DNA of 57,899 nucleotides from NCBI RefSeq assembly GCF_002858805.1, contig NZ_PJZI01000035.1:1-57899 (forward strand), read 5' to 3'. A model generated the notes under the pieces. That model did no database searches and was not told the DNA's origin. It worked only from the letters and a program-made list of their open reading frames with translations. The stretch is from Chimaeribacter arupi (GTDB lineage: Bacteria > Pseudomonadota > Gammaproteobacteria > Enterobacterales > Enterobacteriaceae). Below, in pieces: positions 42,337 to 51,062 of this stretch (positions within the stretch are counted from its first letter, which is position 1; each line of letters begins with the position of its first letter). A program made the translations under genes and the position numbers.

Positions 42337-43263
42337 CTAGCCGGTTTTTCGCTGATCCAGCGTGCGCTGGCCGCGGATCGCCTCGCTCATGGTGCGGCGG
42401 GCCGTGGCCAGATGGGCGCGCAGCTCACGCATCGCCTCCTGGTCATTGCGGCAGATCAGCGCCAGCAGCAGCGCCATATGCTCCTCGGTGGCGACGATAT
42501 TGCGCTGTTTCAGGTGGTGCTCATCCCACTGGTAGTGGAAGTGGAAAATCACCGAGATGATCTCCAGCGTCTGGTTAAAGAAGGGGTTATCGGCAGCGGA
42601 CATGATCAGCGCGTGCAGTTCGCGGTCCAGCCCGGCAAAGCGGCGGTAGTGATCGTCCATCATGGTGTGCAGTTGGCGGTGGCGGGTCAGCAGGTCCCGC
42701 GCCTGCATCCAGCGCGGGTCGTCGGCCGGTAACGTCAGGAAACGTTGCAGCGCGTGGGTTTCCAGCATCTCGCGCAATTCAAACAGGTTCTCGGCGTACG
42801 CCTGGTCGAAGGGTTTCATCAGCCATTCGCCGCGCCCGGCGGCCTCCAGCAGGCCGTAGCGGCTGAAACGCAGCAGAAAATCATGCACCGTGCCGGCACT
42901 TACCGCGGCGCTTTTGGCCAGCTGGACTTCACTGACCGCGTCGCCGGGGCGCAACTGCCGCTGGCGGATCATCTCATGGAACGCGGCTTCCACCCGCCCG
43001 GCCTGTTCAGCATCCGGCGTCGGCCCCGGCTGGAAGCCTTCATCCCCGGCCGGTGCGCGCGCAATGCAGAACTGCCCGGCACGCCGCGCCAGGATGCCGC
43101 GCTGTTGCAGGTAGTCCAGCGTATGGCGCACGGTGGTGCGGCTGATGTTATAGAGTTCGGCCAATGCCGCCTGGGAGGGCAGCGGGGAGGGCAGGTGGCC
43201 CTTGGTGATGCCGTCAAGCATCTGGTTGATGACACTCTGTCGCAGGTGTTGCGGTCGGCTCAT
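42337..43263 (-). CDS. lgoR: GntR-family regulator LgoR
   Basis: I start this 308-residue protein at the ATG at 43263, preceded by GAGGTG. The winged helix is N-terminal (SQAALAELYNISRTTVRHTLDYL within residues 28-55). A second helix-turn-helix-like segment (GDAVSEVQLAKSAAVSAGTV) follows near 110-130, and then a FadR-type helical effector domain. E. coli LgoR (YjjM) occurs with LgoD and LgoT and responds to L-galactonate; the same gene set here supports the name. It lies on the same strand as lgoT and is divergent from lgoD. Confidence 0.84.
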   Translation of the reverse strand: MSRPQHLRQSVINQMLDGITKGHLPSPLPSQAALAELYNISRTTVRHTLDYLQQRGILARRAGQFCIARAPAGDEGFQPGPTPDAEQAGRVEAAFHEMIRQRQLRPGDAVSEVQLAKSAAVSAGTVHDFLLRFSRYGLLEAAGRGEWLMKPFDQAYAENLFELREMLETHALQRFLTLPADDPRWMQARDLLTRHRQLHTMMDDHYRRFAGLDRELHALIMSAADNPFFNQTLEIISVIFHFHYQWDEHHLKQRNIVATEEHMALLLALICRNDQEAMRELRAHLATARRTMSEAIRGQRTLDQRKTG

Positions 43264-43415
43264 GGCGGCACCTCGGTGCAGGGTACGGCCGCCCATTAAA
43301 ACCCACTTTAAAACACAATAGTCGGCGCTATTTCACATTTGCCGAGCTTATGTAACAAATTAATGCTGAATTTCACTAAAAGGAAACATAACACGCCGTA
43401 ATGGAGAGAGACACC

Positions 43416-44438
43416 ATGCACCAGATGACTGCCCTGATTTGCCCCGAACCCAAAGCCCTGTGCTATAGCCGGCGCGATGTCCCACGCCCGGCACCCGGTG
43501 AGGCCCTGCTGCGGGTGCTGGCTGTCGGCATTTGCGGCACGGACATCCACGCCTGGGCCGGTAACCAGCCGTTTTTCAGTTACCCGCGGGTGCTCGGCCA
43601 CGAAGTGTGCGGGGAGATTGTTGAAACAGGTGACAACGTCACGGGATTCCGCCCCGGCCAGCGCGTGGCGCTGATCCCCTATCTGGCCTGCGGCACCTGC
43701 CCGGCCTGTTCCGGCGGCAAGCCTAACTGTTGTGAACGTATTTCGGTGATTGGCGTGCATCAGGACGGCGCATTTTGCGAGTTTATCAGCGTGCCGGTGA
43801 GCAACCTGCTGCCGGTGGGCGATCTCAACCCGGAAGCCGCCGCCCTGCTGGAGCCGTTTGCCATCAGCGCCCATGCGGTGCGGCGGGCGGCGCTGCGGCC
43901 TGGGCAGGCGGTGCTGGTGAGCGGGGCGGGGCCGATCGGGCTGGGGGTGGCGGCGATTGCCGACGCAGACGGCGCGCAGGTGGTGGTCAGTGACACCAGC
44001 GCAGAACGGCGGGCGCATGTCACGCAGGTGCTGGGGTTACCGGCCCTCAACCCGATGGACGCCGCGTTTCAGGCGCACCTGCGGGGTGCATTGGGCGGCC
44101 TGCTGCCGGAAACGGTGATTGATGCCACCGGCAGCCCGCAGGCGATGAACGGGGCGGTCACGCTAATCCGCCACGGCGGCAGCGTGGTGTTTGTCGGGTT
44201 GCACAAAGGCATGCTGGAGATAGCCGACCCGGAATTCCATAAGCGGGAAGCGACAGTGATGGGCAGCCGTAACGCCACGCGGGAGGATTTTGCCAACGTC
44301 AGCGCGTTAATGGCGGCCGGCACACTGCACCCCGGCATCATGCTGACCCACCATTTCCAGTTTTCCACCCTGGCGGAGGAGTTTGACACGCGCGTGATCG
44401 GCAACCGCGCGCTGATTAAAGGGATCGTGCGGTTCTGA
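43416..44438 (+). CDS. lgoD: L-galactonate 5-dehydrogenase LgoD
   Basis: The 340-residue zinc-dependent medium-chain dehydrogenase oxidises L-galactonate to D-tagaturonate. It has the same length as E. coli LgoD and the same motifs: GICGTDIHAWAGNQPFFSYP (catalytic zinc cysteine), GHEVCGEIV, the structural-zinc cluster CGTCPACSGGKPNCC, ISVIGVHQDGAF, PFAISAHAVRRAA and GAGPIGLGVAA for NAD. I use the ATG at 43416, seven bases after GGAGAG; an upstream ATG at 43401 would overlap that ribosome site. It is divergent from lgoR. Confidence 0.92.
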   Translation: MHQMTALICPEPKALCYSRRDVPRPAPGEALLRVLAVGICGTDIHAWAGNQPFFSYPRVLGHEVCGEIVETGDNVTGFRPGQRVALIPYLACGTCPACSGGKPNCCERISVIGVHQDGAFCEFISVPVSNLLPVGDLNPEAAALLEPFAISAHAVRRAALRPGQAVLVSGAGPIGLGVAAIADADGAQVVVSDTSAERRAHVTQVLGLPALNPMDAAFQAHLRGALGGLLPETVIDATGSPQAMNGAVTLIRHGGSVVFVGLHKGMLEIADPEFHKREATVMGSRNATREDFANVSALMAAGTLHPGIMLTHHFQFSTLAEEFDTRVIGNRALIKGIVRF

Positions 44439-44443
44439 GCCGG

Positions 44444-44977
44444 TCAGCCGCCCCAGCCCAGTTGGCGGCGGATCGCCCGCCGGTAGGGGGTGTCGAGTTG
44501 CGGCGGCACCTGCTCAATGTAGTTCATGGCGTGGTCGCGCGTCTCGCCCGTCAGGCTGCTGAGGTAGGCGAGGGCCTCGTCACGCGACGGGATGCGCCCT
44601 TCGCTCCCGTCGATTTTCGGCGGCAGGGCCGTCCAGATCACGGCGTCAATGTTGCGTGCGGCCGCCCAGGCGGGCAGCAGCCCTTCCGGGTCACCGGCGG
44701 TGAACATCAGCCCGATGCCGTCACGCCGGGCAGCGGGGATCTGCTCCCGTTCGCGCAGGGCGTCACACGCTTCTGCCAGGGAAGAGGTAGTCAGCAGCGA
44801 CCAGAACACCGGCACCGGCGGCGCGGTAAAACAGACTGCCGTGGCCAGCTCGCCGCCATCCCCCACCCGTGAAAACTCAATCGGTACCTCGGGGCCATCC
44901 GTGTACCATTCGCCTGCTACCGGCACCGGACCCGGTTTCCATATCAGCGATCCCCAACCCAGACAGGCAATATTCAT
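44444..44977 (-). CDS. uncharacterised protein with GGCT-like N-terminus
   Basis: The 177-residue product starts MNIACLGWGSLIWKPG, which recalls the glycine-rich YGSL loop of gamma-glutamylcyclotransferase-fold proteins. The rest (PIEFSRVGDGGELATAVCF, ARNIDAVIWTALPPKIDG, NYIEQVPPQLDTPYRRAIRRQL) matches no family that I can name. There is no signal peptide or membrane helix. CAGGAG lies before the start. It converges on lgoD, with five bases between their stops, and follows the next minus-strand gene after about 65 bases. Confidence 0.65.
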   Translation of the reverse strand: MNIACLGWGSLIWKPGPVPVAGEWYTDGPEVPIEFSRVGDGGELATAVCFTAPPVPVFWSLLTTSSLAEACDALREREQIPAARRDGIGLMFTAGDPEGLLPAWAAARNIDAVIWTALPPKIDGSEGRIPSRDEALAYLSSLTGETRDHAMNYIEQVPPQLDTPYRRAIRRQLGWGG

Positions 44978-45042
44978 TCACACTACTCCTGATAAACAGC
45001 ACGTCCGAAACATCAAGGATAGTTGAATTTCTGCCGCTGCGG

Positions 45043-45819
45043 TTACTCCGCGGCCGTCAGCCAGCGCAGCATATTGGTGAACAGCGTCGCATAACCGGGC
45101 CAGTCAATGAAGGATTGCGGCAGCCAGTGCGGGCTGACATCGGACGTCCAGGCCAGTGTGCGGCCCCGGCCATAGCGGCCCGTCACCAGCAGCGGGTGGC
45201 CGCCCTGGCCGGCCGGCAGGCGCGCCAGCACGTCCGCGCCCGGTTTCACCTCCACCTCATTCGCCCCCAGCAGCAACGGCCACGCCGCCGGGACGCCCGC
45301 AAGGATTGGGTGGTCGGCGGCCCACGGCTCTACCGCGGCGGAAAACCCTTCCGGCACTTCCAGCCGGTCGTCATACGGCAGGCAGTTCACCGGCAATACC
45401 TCTTCCACCGGGGTACGCCGCCAGCGCGCCTTGCCGTCAATGCCCTGAAAACTCAGGTAACCGCCAAACATCGCCAGTGCGCCGCCTTGCTCCACATAAC
45501 TGCGCAGCAATTTCAGCCGGTCGGGAACCGGTTTACCGTGCAGCCAGACGTCCGGGTGCAGTTGCAGTGAGCTTGCGCCGATATCTGACAGCAAAATGGC
45601 GTCATACGCGGCCAGCGCCTCTGCGGTAAACGGCAACTGCTCCACCGCCTGATGGGCGGGCAGGTGCGTCAGCTGGAATTCTGTCTTTGCCAGCGCGGCG
45701 CTCAGCGGCCCCGCGCCGCTGTGGAACGTCACGCTGCCGAACTGGTCAAATCCCTTATAATGTGTGGCCGCACTGACCCACGTTTCACCGACCAGCAATA
45801 CCTGTTTGGTTTTTTCCAC
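45043..45819 (-). CDS. glutamine-amidotransferase-like protein (GATase1-like)
   Basis: I start this protein (258 residues) at the GTG at 45819, because GGAGGGAG precedes it and the family sequence begins VEKTKQVLLVGETWVS; an ATG 16 codons upstream has no ribosome site. It resembles the class I glutamine amidotransferase-like family (DUF1355): AYDAILLSDIGASSL, LKLLRSYVEQGGALAMFGGYLSFQG, and a C-terminal GRYGRGRTLAWTSDVSPHW. No nucleophilic cysteine in the usual elbow is evident, so it may not be an amidotransferase. It is divergent from the ABC operon and shares its operator region. Confidence 0.72.
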   Translation of the reverse strand: MEKTKQVLLVGETWVSAATHYKGFDQFGSVTFHSGAGPLSAALAKTEFQLTHLPAHQAVEQLPFTAEALAAYDAILLSDIGASSLQLHPDVWLHGKPVPDRLKLLRSYVEQGGALAMFGGYLSFQGIDGKARWRRTPVEEVLPVNCLPYDDRLEVPEGFSAAVEPWAADHPILAGVPAAWPLLLGANEVEVKPGADVLARLPAGQGGHPLLVTGRYGRGRTLAWTSDVSPHWLPQSFIDWPGYATLFTNMLRWLTAAE

Positions 45820-45896
45820 CCTTGCTCTCCCTCCGGGCTCGCCCGGCCAAGTGCACGAAATGCGCATGTCTCTTGACAGGGTAAATAATAGTCAAA

Positions 45897-45912
45897 GTTG
45901 AACCGTTTCAAC
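45897..45912. promoter_or_regulatory. LacI-type operator O1
   Basis: GTTGAA-CCGT-TTCAAC has perfect 6-bp arms and the AACCGTTTCA core also found at O2, exactly 90 bases away. It lies on the side of the divergent amidotransferase-like gene. LacI/GalR proteins bind such sites with a central CG. Confidence 0.78.
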
Positions 45913-45974
45913 GGGAAAAAATGTGTCATTAATCGCCTATGCATTCAACAAATAAATAATATTTATGTAAGTTA

Positions 45975-46004
45975 TTGACATAATTCATCAAACCGTTTCA
46001 CTAT
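45975..46004 (+). promoter_or_regulatory. promoter of the ABC operon with LacI-type operator O2
   Basis: A perfect -35 TTGACA (45975-45980) is followed after 18 bases by CACTAT. The operator ATCAAACCGTTTCACT (45987-46002) fills the spacer and reaches the -10 box, so a bound LacI-type repressor would exclude RNA polymerase. The likely regulator is the last gene of this operon. Confidence 0.72.
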
Positions 46005-46107
46005 CTGCGGATTGCTGATAATTCGTGCGGTTGATTTGGCTTAGCGCGTGGCAGGAAAGCACGTGAAGAAGCCCCCCTTTATTCACTTAGGCAAATGGAG
46101 AATACCG

Positions 46108-47121
46108 ATGCAACGACGTTCAATCCTGAAAGGGGCCTTGCTGGCCGGTGCTGTGGCGCTGGCCCCGTGGCTGGGTGCCGGCATGGCGACCCCGCAGGCC
46201 CAGGCTGCTGAACTGACCAAAATTACCTTTGTGCAGGAGTGGCCGGTGGCGGACGGCTTCTGGATCCCGTGGATTTTGGGGAAAGAGAAGGGCTTCTATG
46301 CGGCAGAAGGCATTGACCTGAACATCGTGGCACCGCCGACCGTGGCCGATACCATGAAATTCCTCGGCACCGGCCGTGCAGACCTCGCCTTCACCACCGT
46401 GATGGACATCATCTTCGCCAAAGAGCAGGGCGCGCCGGTCACCGCCATCGGCCGTTACGGCCAGGGCAACAACTGGGGCATCGTCTCCCGCCAGGGCGAA
46501 AAATTCACCGTGGCTGAGCTGAAAGGCAAAACCATCGGCATCTACAATGACGCCTGGACCAAAGCCCAGCTGGCCTTGATGCTGAAAAGCGCCAACCTGA
46601 CGCTGAAAGACATCACCATGGTGGCCGCCGCCGATGACACCGTGCCGCTGCTGCTGCAAAAACGCGTAGACGCCATCACCGGCATCACCAACGCGGAAGG
46701 CACCGGCGTCGTCACCACCGGCAAACAGAAACCGGAATTCCTGCCGGCGGTTGAACACGGCGTGCCGAACACCCCGATCTTTATGCTGGCCGGTAACGAG
46801 CGCTGGCTGAAGGCCAACCCGGAGAAGGCCAAAGCCTTTATGCGCGCCACCGAGAAGAGTATCGCTTACGCCATCGCCCACCCGGACGAAGGCACCGCGG
46901 CCTTCACCAAACTCTACAGCAAAGCCTATGACCCGGCGTTCATCAAACAGCAATGGGCGGACACCATCACCCTGCTGGGCAACCCCGGCGCGGATCAGCT
47001 GAAACTCAGCGACACCGCCTGGACTGATCTGCTGAACGCAGTGAAAGCGGAAGGGATCGTGAAAGAGACCCTGCCGGCGAACCAGTACTACACCAACGAT
47101 TACCTGCCGCAGGGGAACTGA
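46108..47121 (+). CDS. ABC transporter substrate-binding protein (NMT1/THI5-like)
   Basis: I start this 337-residue protein at the ATG at 46108, eight bases after GGAG; it then shows a twin-arginine signal (QRRSILKGALLAGAVALAP). An upstream GTG frame lacks one. The mature part begins LTKITFVQEWPVADGFW and belongs to the NMT1/SsuA-like family: GKEKGFYAAEGIDLNIV, LGTGRADLAFTTVMDIIFA, VAELKGKTIGIYND. These bind pyrimidine precursors, riboflavin, sulfonates or related small molecules; the ligand here is not evident. It is the first gene of a five-gene operon. Confidence 0.85.
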   Translation: MQRRSILKGALLAGAVALAPWLGAGMATPQAQAAELTKITFVQEWPVADGFWIPWILGKEKGFYAAEGIDLNIVAPPTVADTMKFLGTGRADLAFTTVMDIIFAKEQGAPVTAIGRYGQGNNWGIVSRQGEKFTVAELKGKTIGIYNDAWTKAQLALMLKSANLTLKDITMVAAADDTVPLLLQKRVDAITGITNAEGTGVVTTGKQKPEFLPAVEHGVPNTPIFMLAGNERWLKANPEKAKAFMRATEKSIAYAIAHPDEGTAAFTKLYSKAYDPAFIKQQWADTITLLGNPGADQLKLSDTAWTDLLNAVKAEGIVKETLPANQYYTNDYLPQGN

Positions 47122-47123
47122 GG

Positions 47124-47840
47124 ATGAGCACACGCGAACCGGGCACCCGTTGGGTGCCTGAGTGGCGCTACAAGCCCGGCCCGGATGTCGCTTTTGAGGC
47201 ACCGGCCGGTCTTCGCCATGCACAAAAGATGGCGAAAGCCGTCGCCGACGCCGGGTTGGCGGCCGCCGCGCCCGGCATCACCGAACAGCAGATTGAGCTG
47301 GCCGTGTGTGAGGCGCTGGAACAGCAGGGCGCAGCCGGGATCTGGACAATCACCACCGTGGGGCTGGGGGAGAATGCGCGCATCTGCTTCCCGACCCATG
47401 CGCCGACCACCCGTGCGGCCGCTGCGCAGGATGTGCTGATGATTGATGTGCACCCGATTACCCAGCAAGGGTTCTGGGGCGACTGCACCCGCTGCAAGGT
47501 GATCGGCGACCATCCGCTGGCCACCGAGGCGCTGCGCGATCTCGAGGCGTTGCACTACGAGGTGCTGGCGCAGTGCCGCCCCGGTATGCCGGCCAACGAA
47601 CTGTTCGGCCTGTGCCATAGCCGGCTGGAGGCCGAGGGCTTTGTGCTGCTCGACCTGCTGGCGAACATCGGCCACTCGCTGACCCCCGGCGCGGCGTACC
47701 TGCACAATTTCATTGATGCCGGTAACAGCACGCCGATGTGGGGCGCGTGGGCGGTGGAGCCGTTTGCCGCCCGCGGTGATATTGCCGTGAAAGTTGAGGA
47801 TCTGGTCTGGTTTGGCCGCGAGCGGTGTGAAATCCTGTAA
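47124..47840 (+). CDS. M24-family metallohydrolase (Xaa-Pro peptidase-like)
   Basis: The 238-residue protein has the pita-bread M24 fold and retains all five metal ligands in order: D in LMIDVHP, D in GFWGDCTRC, H in ANIGHSL, E in WAVEPF and E in KVEDLVWF. There is no N-terminal creatinase domain, as in methionine aminopeptidases, although the sequence is closer to the Xaa-Pro/creatinase branch. It is cytoplasmic, starts two bases after the binding-protein gene, and lies between transporter genes, so it probably cleaves or modifies the imported compound. The substrate is unknown. Confidence 0.83.
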   Translation: MSTREPGTRWVPEWRYKPGPDVAFEAPAGLRHAQKMAKAVADAGLAAAAPGITEQQIELAVCEALEQQGAAGIWTITTVGLGENARICFPTHAPTTRAAAAQDVLMIDVHPITQQGFWGDCTRCKVIGDHPLATEALRDLEALHYEVLAQCRPGMPANELFGLCHSRLEAEGFVLLDLLANIGHSLTPGAAYLHNFIDAGNSTPMWGAWAVEPFAARGDIAVKVEDLVWFGRERCEIL

Positions 47841-47868
47841 CGCCCGCTGATGATGAAAGGAATACCCG

Positions 47869-48657
47869 ATGTCCCAAGCAAAACTCAGGATCGAGCAGGT
47901 GTCGCGCCGGTTTGGTGACCTGACCGCGCTGGCCCCTACCGATCTTCAGGTCGCCGAGGGGGAGTTCATTTCTGTGGTCGGCCCGTCCGGCTGCGGCAAA
48001 AGTACCTTGTTTAACCTGATCTCCGGCGTGCTCACGCCGAGTTCCGGCCGCATCCTGATCGACAACGACGACGTGACCGGCAAAACCGGCCACGTCGGCT
48101 ATATGCTGCAAAAAGATCTGCTGCTGCCGTGGCTCACGGTGATCGATAACATCGTGCTGGGGGCGACGCTCAAAGGGCGCGCCACCGCCGAACAACGCCG
48201 CGCCGGGGTCGAGCTGGCGCGCCGTTACGGCATCGGCGATTTTATCAACCACTACCCGGCGGCCCTCTCCGGCGGGATGCGCCAGCGGGTGGCGCTGATG
48301 CGCACGCTGGCGATGCAGCATGACGTGATGCTGCTGGATGAGCCGTTCGGCGCGCTCGATTCCCAGACGCGCCTGTCGATGCAGCAGTGGCTGCTCACGG
48401 TGTGGCAGGAGCAAAAGCGCACCGTGGTGTTCGTCACCCACGATATTGACGAGGCGATCTTCCTGGCGGACCGCGTGGTGGTCATGACGCCGCGCCCCGG
48501 CCGGGTGAACGCCATCTTCCCGGTGGAACTGGCGCGCCCGCGCCCGCTCTCCTGCCTGACCAGTGAACCCTTTATGGCGCTGAAAAAGCAGATCCTCAGC
48601 CTGATTTACCAGGATGAGACCCAACCCACGGCGGAGGATCAGGCCCATGTACACTGA
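47869..48657 (+). CDS. ABC transporter ATPase
   Basis: The 262-residue ATPase is of the nitrate/sulfonate/taurine type. Walker A is GPSGCGKST, the signature is LSGGMRQRVALMRTLA, Walker B is DVMLLDEPFGALD, and the H-loop is FVTHDIDEAI. AAGGA lies before the start. It energises uptake with the permease, whose gene overlaps its 3' end by 11 bases. It resembles NasD in layout but is encoded in the LacI-controlled operon and should serve the NMT1-like binding protein. Confidence 0.9.
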   Translation: MSQAKLRIEQVSRRFGDLTALAPTDLQVAEGEFISVVGPSGCGKSTLFNLISGVLTPSSGRILIDNDDVTGKTGHVGYMLQKDLLLPWLTVIDNIVLGATLKGRATAEQRRAGVELARRYGIGDFINHYPAALSGGMRQRVALMRTLAMQHDVMLLDEPFGALDSQTRLSMQQWLLTVWQEQKRTVVFVTHDIDEAIFLADRVVVMTPRPGRVNAIFPVELARPRPLSCLTSEPFMALKKQILSLIYQDETQPTAEDQAHVH

Positions 48658-49468
48658 ACCCTTTGGCTGGCGCGGCTGGATGCTGCGCCTCGGCGGGCCG
48701 GTGGTGGCACTGGTGCTGGTTGTCCTCGCGTGGGACCTGGCCGTCCGCTGGTTTGACATCCCGGCCTACGTGCTGCCCTCGCCGGAACGCACCCTCGAGC
48801 ACACGCTCTCCGACTGGGACACGCTGTGGGAGGGCTTCCGCATCACCTTCCTGACCTTCCTGATGGGCTTTTTGCTCGGCGCGGTCAGCGGGTTTGCCTT
48901 CGCCGTGCTGATGGATATGTCCGGCTGGGTGCGCAGCGTGCTTTACCCGATCCTGATCGCCAGCCAGGCGGTGCCGGTGATCGCCATCTCGGCGGCGCTG
49001 ACCATCTGGCTCGGTTTCGGGCTGGCCCCGAAACTGGTGATTGTGGCGCTGGTGGTGTTCTTCCCGGTGGTGGTGAACGTGCTGGACGGCCTCAACTCCG
49101 TAGACCGTGACATGCTCAACCTGGTGAAGTCGATGGGCGCGTCGCGCGCCAAAATCTTCCGCTATGTGAAGCTGCCTGCCACCTACACGCCGCTGTTTTC
49201 CGCCCTCAAGCTGTCGGCGACCTTCAGCGTCACCGGCGCGGTGATTGGGGAGTGGACAGCCTCCACCAGCGGCGGCCTGGGGGCCTACCTGCTTCAGGCC
49301 AACTCGCGCCTGAACACGGCAGGGACGTTTTCCGCGATTGTGTTCCTGGCGCTGCTGGGGGTGGTGAGCTTCCTGCTGGTGGTCGGTGCGGAGTACCTGA
49401 TGACGCCGTGGCGCAACGGGTCGAAAGCCCGCCGCTGGTCACGCCGCTACTGGCGCGATGCACCATGA
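48647..49468 (+). CDS. ABC transporter permease
   Basis: This 273-residue permease starts at the ATG at 48647, ten bases after GGAGG and inside the end of the ATPase gene; an earlier ATG has no family sequence. It has about six membrane helices of the SsuC/TauC type and an EAA-like loop (LVKSMGASRAKIFRYVKLPATY, cut here across about 165-185). It forms the channel for the operon's substrate. Its stop codon overlaps the start of the LacI-family gene (ATGA). Confidence 0.88.
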   Translation: MYTEPFGWRGWMLRLGGPVVALVLVVLAWDLAVRWFDIPAYVLPSPERTLEHTLSDWDTLWEGFRITFLTFLMGFLLGAVSGFAFAVLMDMSGWVRSVLYPILIASQAVPVIAISAALTIWLGFGLAPKLVIVALVVFFPVVVNVLDGLNSVDRDMLNLVKSMGASRAKIFRYVKLPATYTPLFSALKLSATFSVTGAVIGEWTASTSGGLGAYLLQANSRLNTAGTFSAIVFLALLGVVSFLLVVGAEYLMTPWRNGSKARRWSRRYWRDAP

Positions 49469-50490
49469 CAGACACGCCGCGCCCGACCATCCGTGACGTG
49501 GCGCGCCGCGCTGAGGTGTCGATCGGCACGGTCAGCGCGGTAATCAACAACAGCGGGCGGCCGGTGGCGGCCCGCACCCGCGAACGGGTATTGCAGGCCA
49601 TTGCCGATCTCGGCTTTGAGCCGAGCAATGCCGCCCGCAGCCTCAAGAGCCGCCGCATCTCCTCGATTGGCTTTATCGTGCCGGATCTCGGGAACGCCTT
49701 TTTCGCCGATGTGGCGGAGGGCATCCAGCTGGTGCTGGATCAGTCCGATTTCCTGCTGGTGCTCTGTTTGACCTGGTCTGACACCGCCCGTGAAGAGCAT
49801 TATGCGCAGGTGCTGCGTACCCAGCGGCTGGACGGGGTTATCTACCTCTCCGGCACCGGCCGCCCCAGCCCCTCGTTGCAGGCACTGGCCAGCCGCGGTG
49901 CCATGGTGTTTGTGGATGAGTGCCTGCCGGGGATTGAGGCGCCCTTTATCAGCGCGCAGAACCGGCAGGGCGCGGCGGCGATTGCCCGCCACGTGCTGGC
50001 CTGCGGCCACCGGAAGCTGTTGTTGCTCGGCGGCCCGCCGGGGCTGTGGACCAGCGAGCAGCGGCTGGCCGGTTACCATGACGCCTGCCGTGAGCAGGGG
50101 CTGGACCCGGCGCACCTGCCGCTGATTGAAGGTGATTACACCGAACGGAGCGGCGAGCACGCGGCGCAACAGATCCTGGCGCAGCCGCGCGACCAGTGGC
50201 CGACGGCGGTGCTCTGCGCCAATGACCTGATGGCGATTGGCCTGATCCGTGCCTGCCAGCAACAGGGCATCGCCGTGCCGGAGGTGCTCAGCGTCACCGG
50301 GTTTGATGATATTTCAGCGGCGTCGCGCATCTCACCGCCGCTCACCACCGTGCGCCAGCCGGGGCACGAGATGGGCGCTGCTGCGGCCCATCTGTTGCTG
50401 CACCGCCTCGGGTATCTGGCGGAGCCGCCGGCGCAGGAGGCGTTCCCGGCGACGGTGATGTTGAGGGGGAGTGTGAGGGAGATGGAATGA
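49465..50490 (+). CDS. LacI-family transcription regulator
   Basis: The 341-residue protein has the LacI helix-turn-helix at residues 8-35 (TIRDVARRAEVSIGTVSAVI) and the hinge helix (NAARSLKSRRI). It continues with a periplasmic-binding-type effector domain (IGFIVPDLGNAFFADVAEGI, VTGFDDISAASRISPPLTTV). I use the ATG at 49465, which overlaps the permease stop. It is the last gene of the operon and the obvious regulator of the operators at 45897 and 45987. The effector should be the imported compound or its product. Confidence 0.88.
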   Translation: MTDTPRPTIRDVARRAEVSIGTVSAVINNSGRPVAARTRERVLQAIADLGFEPSNAARSLKSRRISSIGFIVPDLGNAFFADVAEGIQLVLDQSDFLLVLCLTWSDTAREEHYAQVLRTQRLDGVIYLSGTGRPSPSLQALASRGAMVFVDECLPGIEAPFISAQNRQGAAAIARHVLACGHRKLLLLGGPPGLWTSEQRLAGYHDACREQGLDPAHLPLIEGDYTERSGEHAAQQILAQPRDQWPTAVLCANDLMAIGLIRACQQQGIAVPEVLSVTGFDDISAASRISPPLTTVRQPGHEMGAAAAHLLLHRLGYLAEPPAQEAFPATVMLRGSVREME

Positions 50491-50518
50491 TCGCATTGGC
50501 ATGCGGAAGCCCTCTTTT

Positions 50519-50575
50519 TAGATCGGGGTTGGTGCGTTGGTGAACTATCCACTTAGATCGAGGTGGTTGCGTTGG
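50519..50575 (+). repeat. two near-identical 23-bp direct repeats
   Basis: Two segments beginning TTAGATCG and ending GCGTTGG lie 34 bases apart, with a few internal differences, directly after the LacI-family gene. TCGCATTGGCATGCG (50490-50504) and TTGCGTTGGCATACG (50567-50581) are a further related pair. They form the border of the repeat-rich segment that follows. No gene is visible from 50491 to 51155. Confidence 0.6.
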
Positions 50576-50673
50576 CATACGATATGCGCCTCTTTGTTAC
50601 CCCGCTGCCGCCACCGCGCAAGGGGCGCGTAGGCGCCCGCCCCTTGCATCCCCGCGCCTTGGGCACCCTGGCT

Positions 50674-50942
50674 GAATCATTGCCCGCTCTCGCGGGTGCC
50701 CTCACTCCGCCTCCGGGCTAACCGGGCCGCCGCAGACACGCTCCCAGCGTGGCTGCGACTCTCGCGGAATTATTCGCCCCATCCCTGGGGCTCACCCCTT
50801 CGGGGCCAACGCTGCGCGTTGTTCAAATTGGCTCCCGGCCAATTTGTCCTGTGTGCTCACCCGGCCCTGCGGCTCCATTCGGCAATGCTTTTTACGCCCC
50901 TACCAGACTGCAAATCTGTCGGTATGTAAGGACAAAGTAGGG
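50674..50942 (+). repeat. dispersed repeat, copy 3 (with extra arm)
   Basis: The arm at 50674-50790 aligns with the reverse complement of 326-431: GAAT(C/T)ATTGCCCGC, CCTCCGGGCT, CGGGCCG and the segment CAGACACGCTCCCAGCGTGG. About 75 bases not found in the left copy follow, and the 88 bp unit itself is at 50855-50942. The orientation is opposite to copy 2. Confidence 0.75.
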
Positions 50943-50952
50943 CGTCCTGCCC

Positions 50953-51040
50953 GCTCACCCGGCCCTGCGTCTTCGTCGGCAATAATTTTAATGCCCCCAC
51001 CAGACTGCCTATCTTTTGGTATGTAAGGAAAGAGTAGGGG
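50953..51040 (+). repeat. dispersed repeat, copy 4
   Basis: An 88 bp unit with the same blocks as copy 3 and in direct orientation, 98 bases after it. It begins GCTCACCCGGCCCTGCG and ends in TATGTAAGGAAAGAGTAGGG. Confidence 0.8.
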
Positions 51041-51062
51041 ACGATTTTTATCTGCTCTGTGC

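Noticed and set aside
46120-47223. Minus-strand open frame of 367 codons
   Set aside because: Shadow of the substrate-binding protein gene, whose signal peptide and family motifs are clear.
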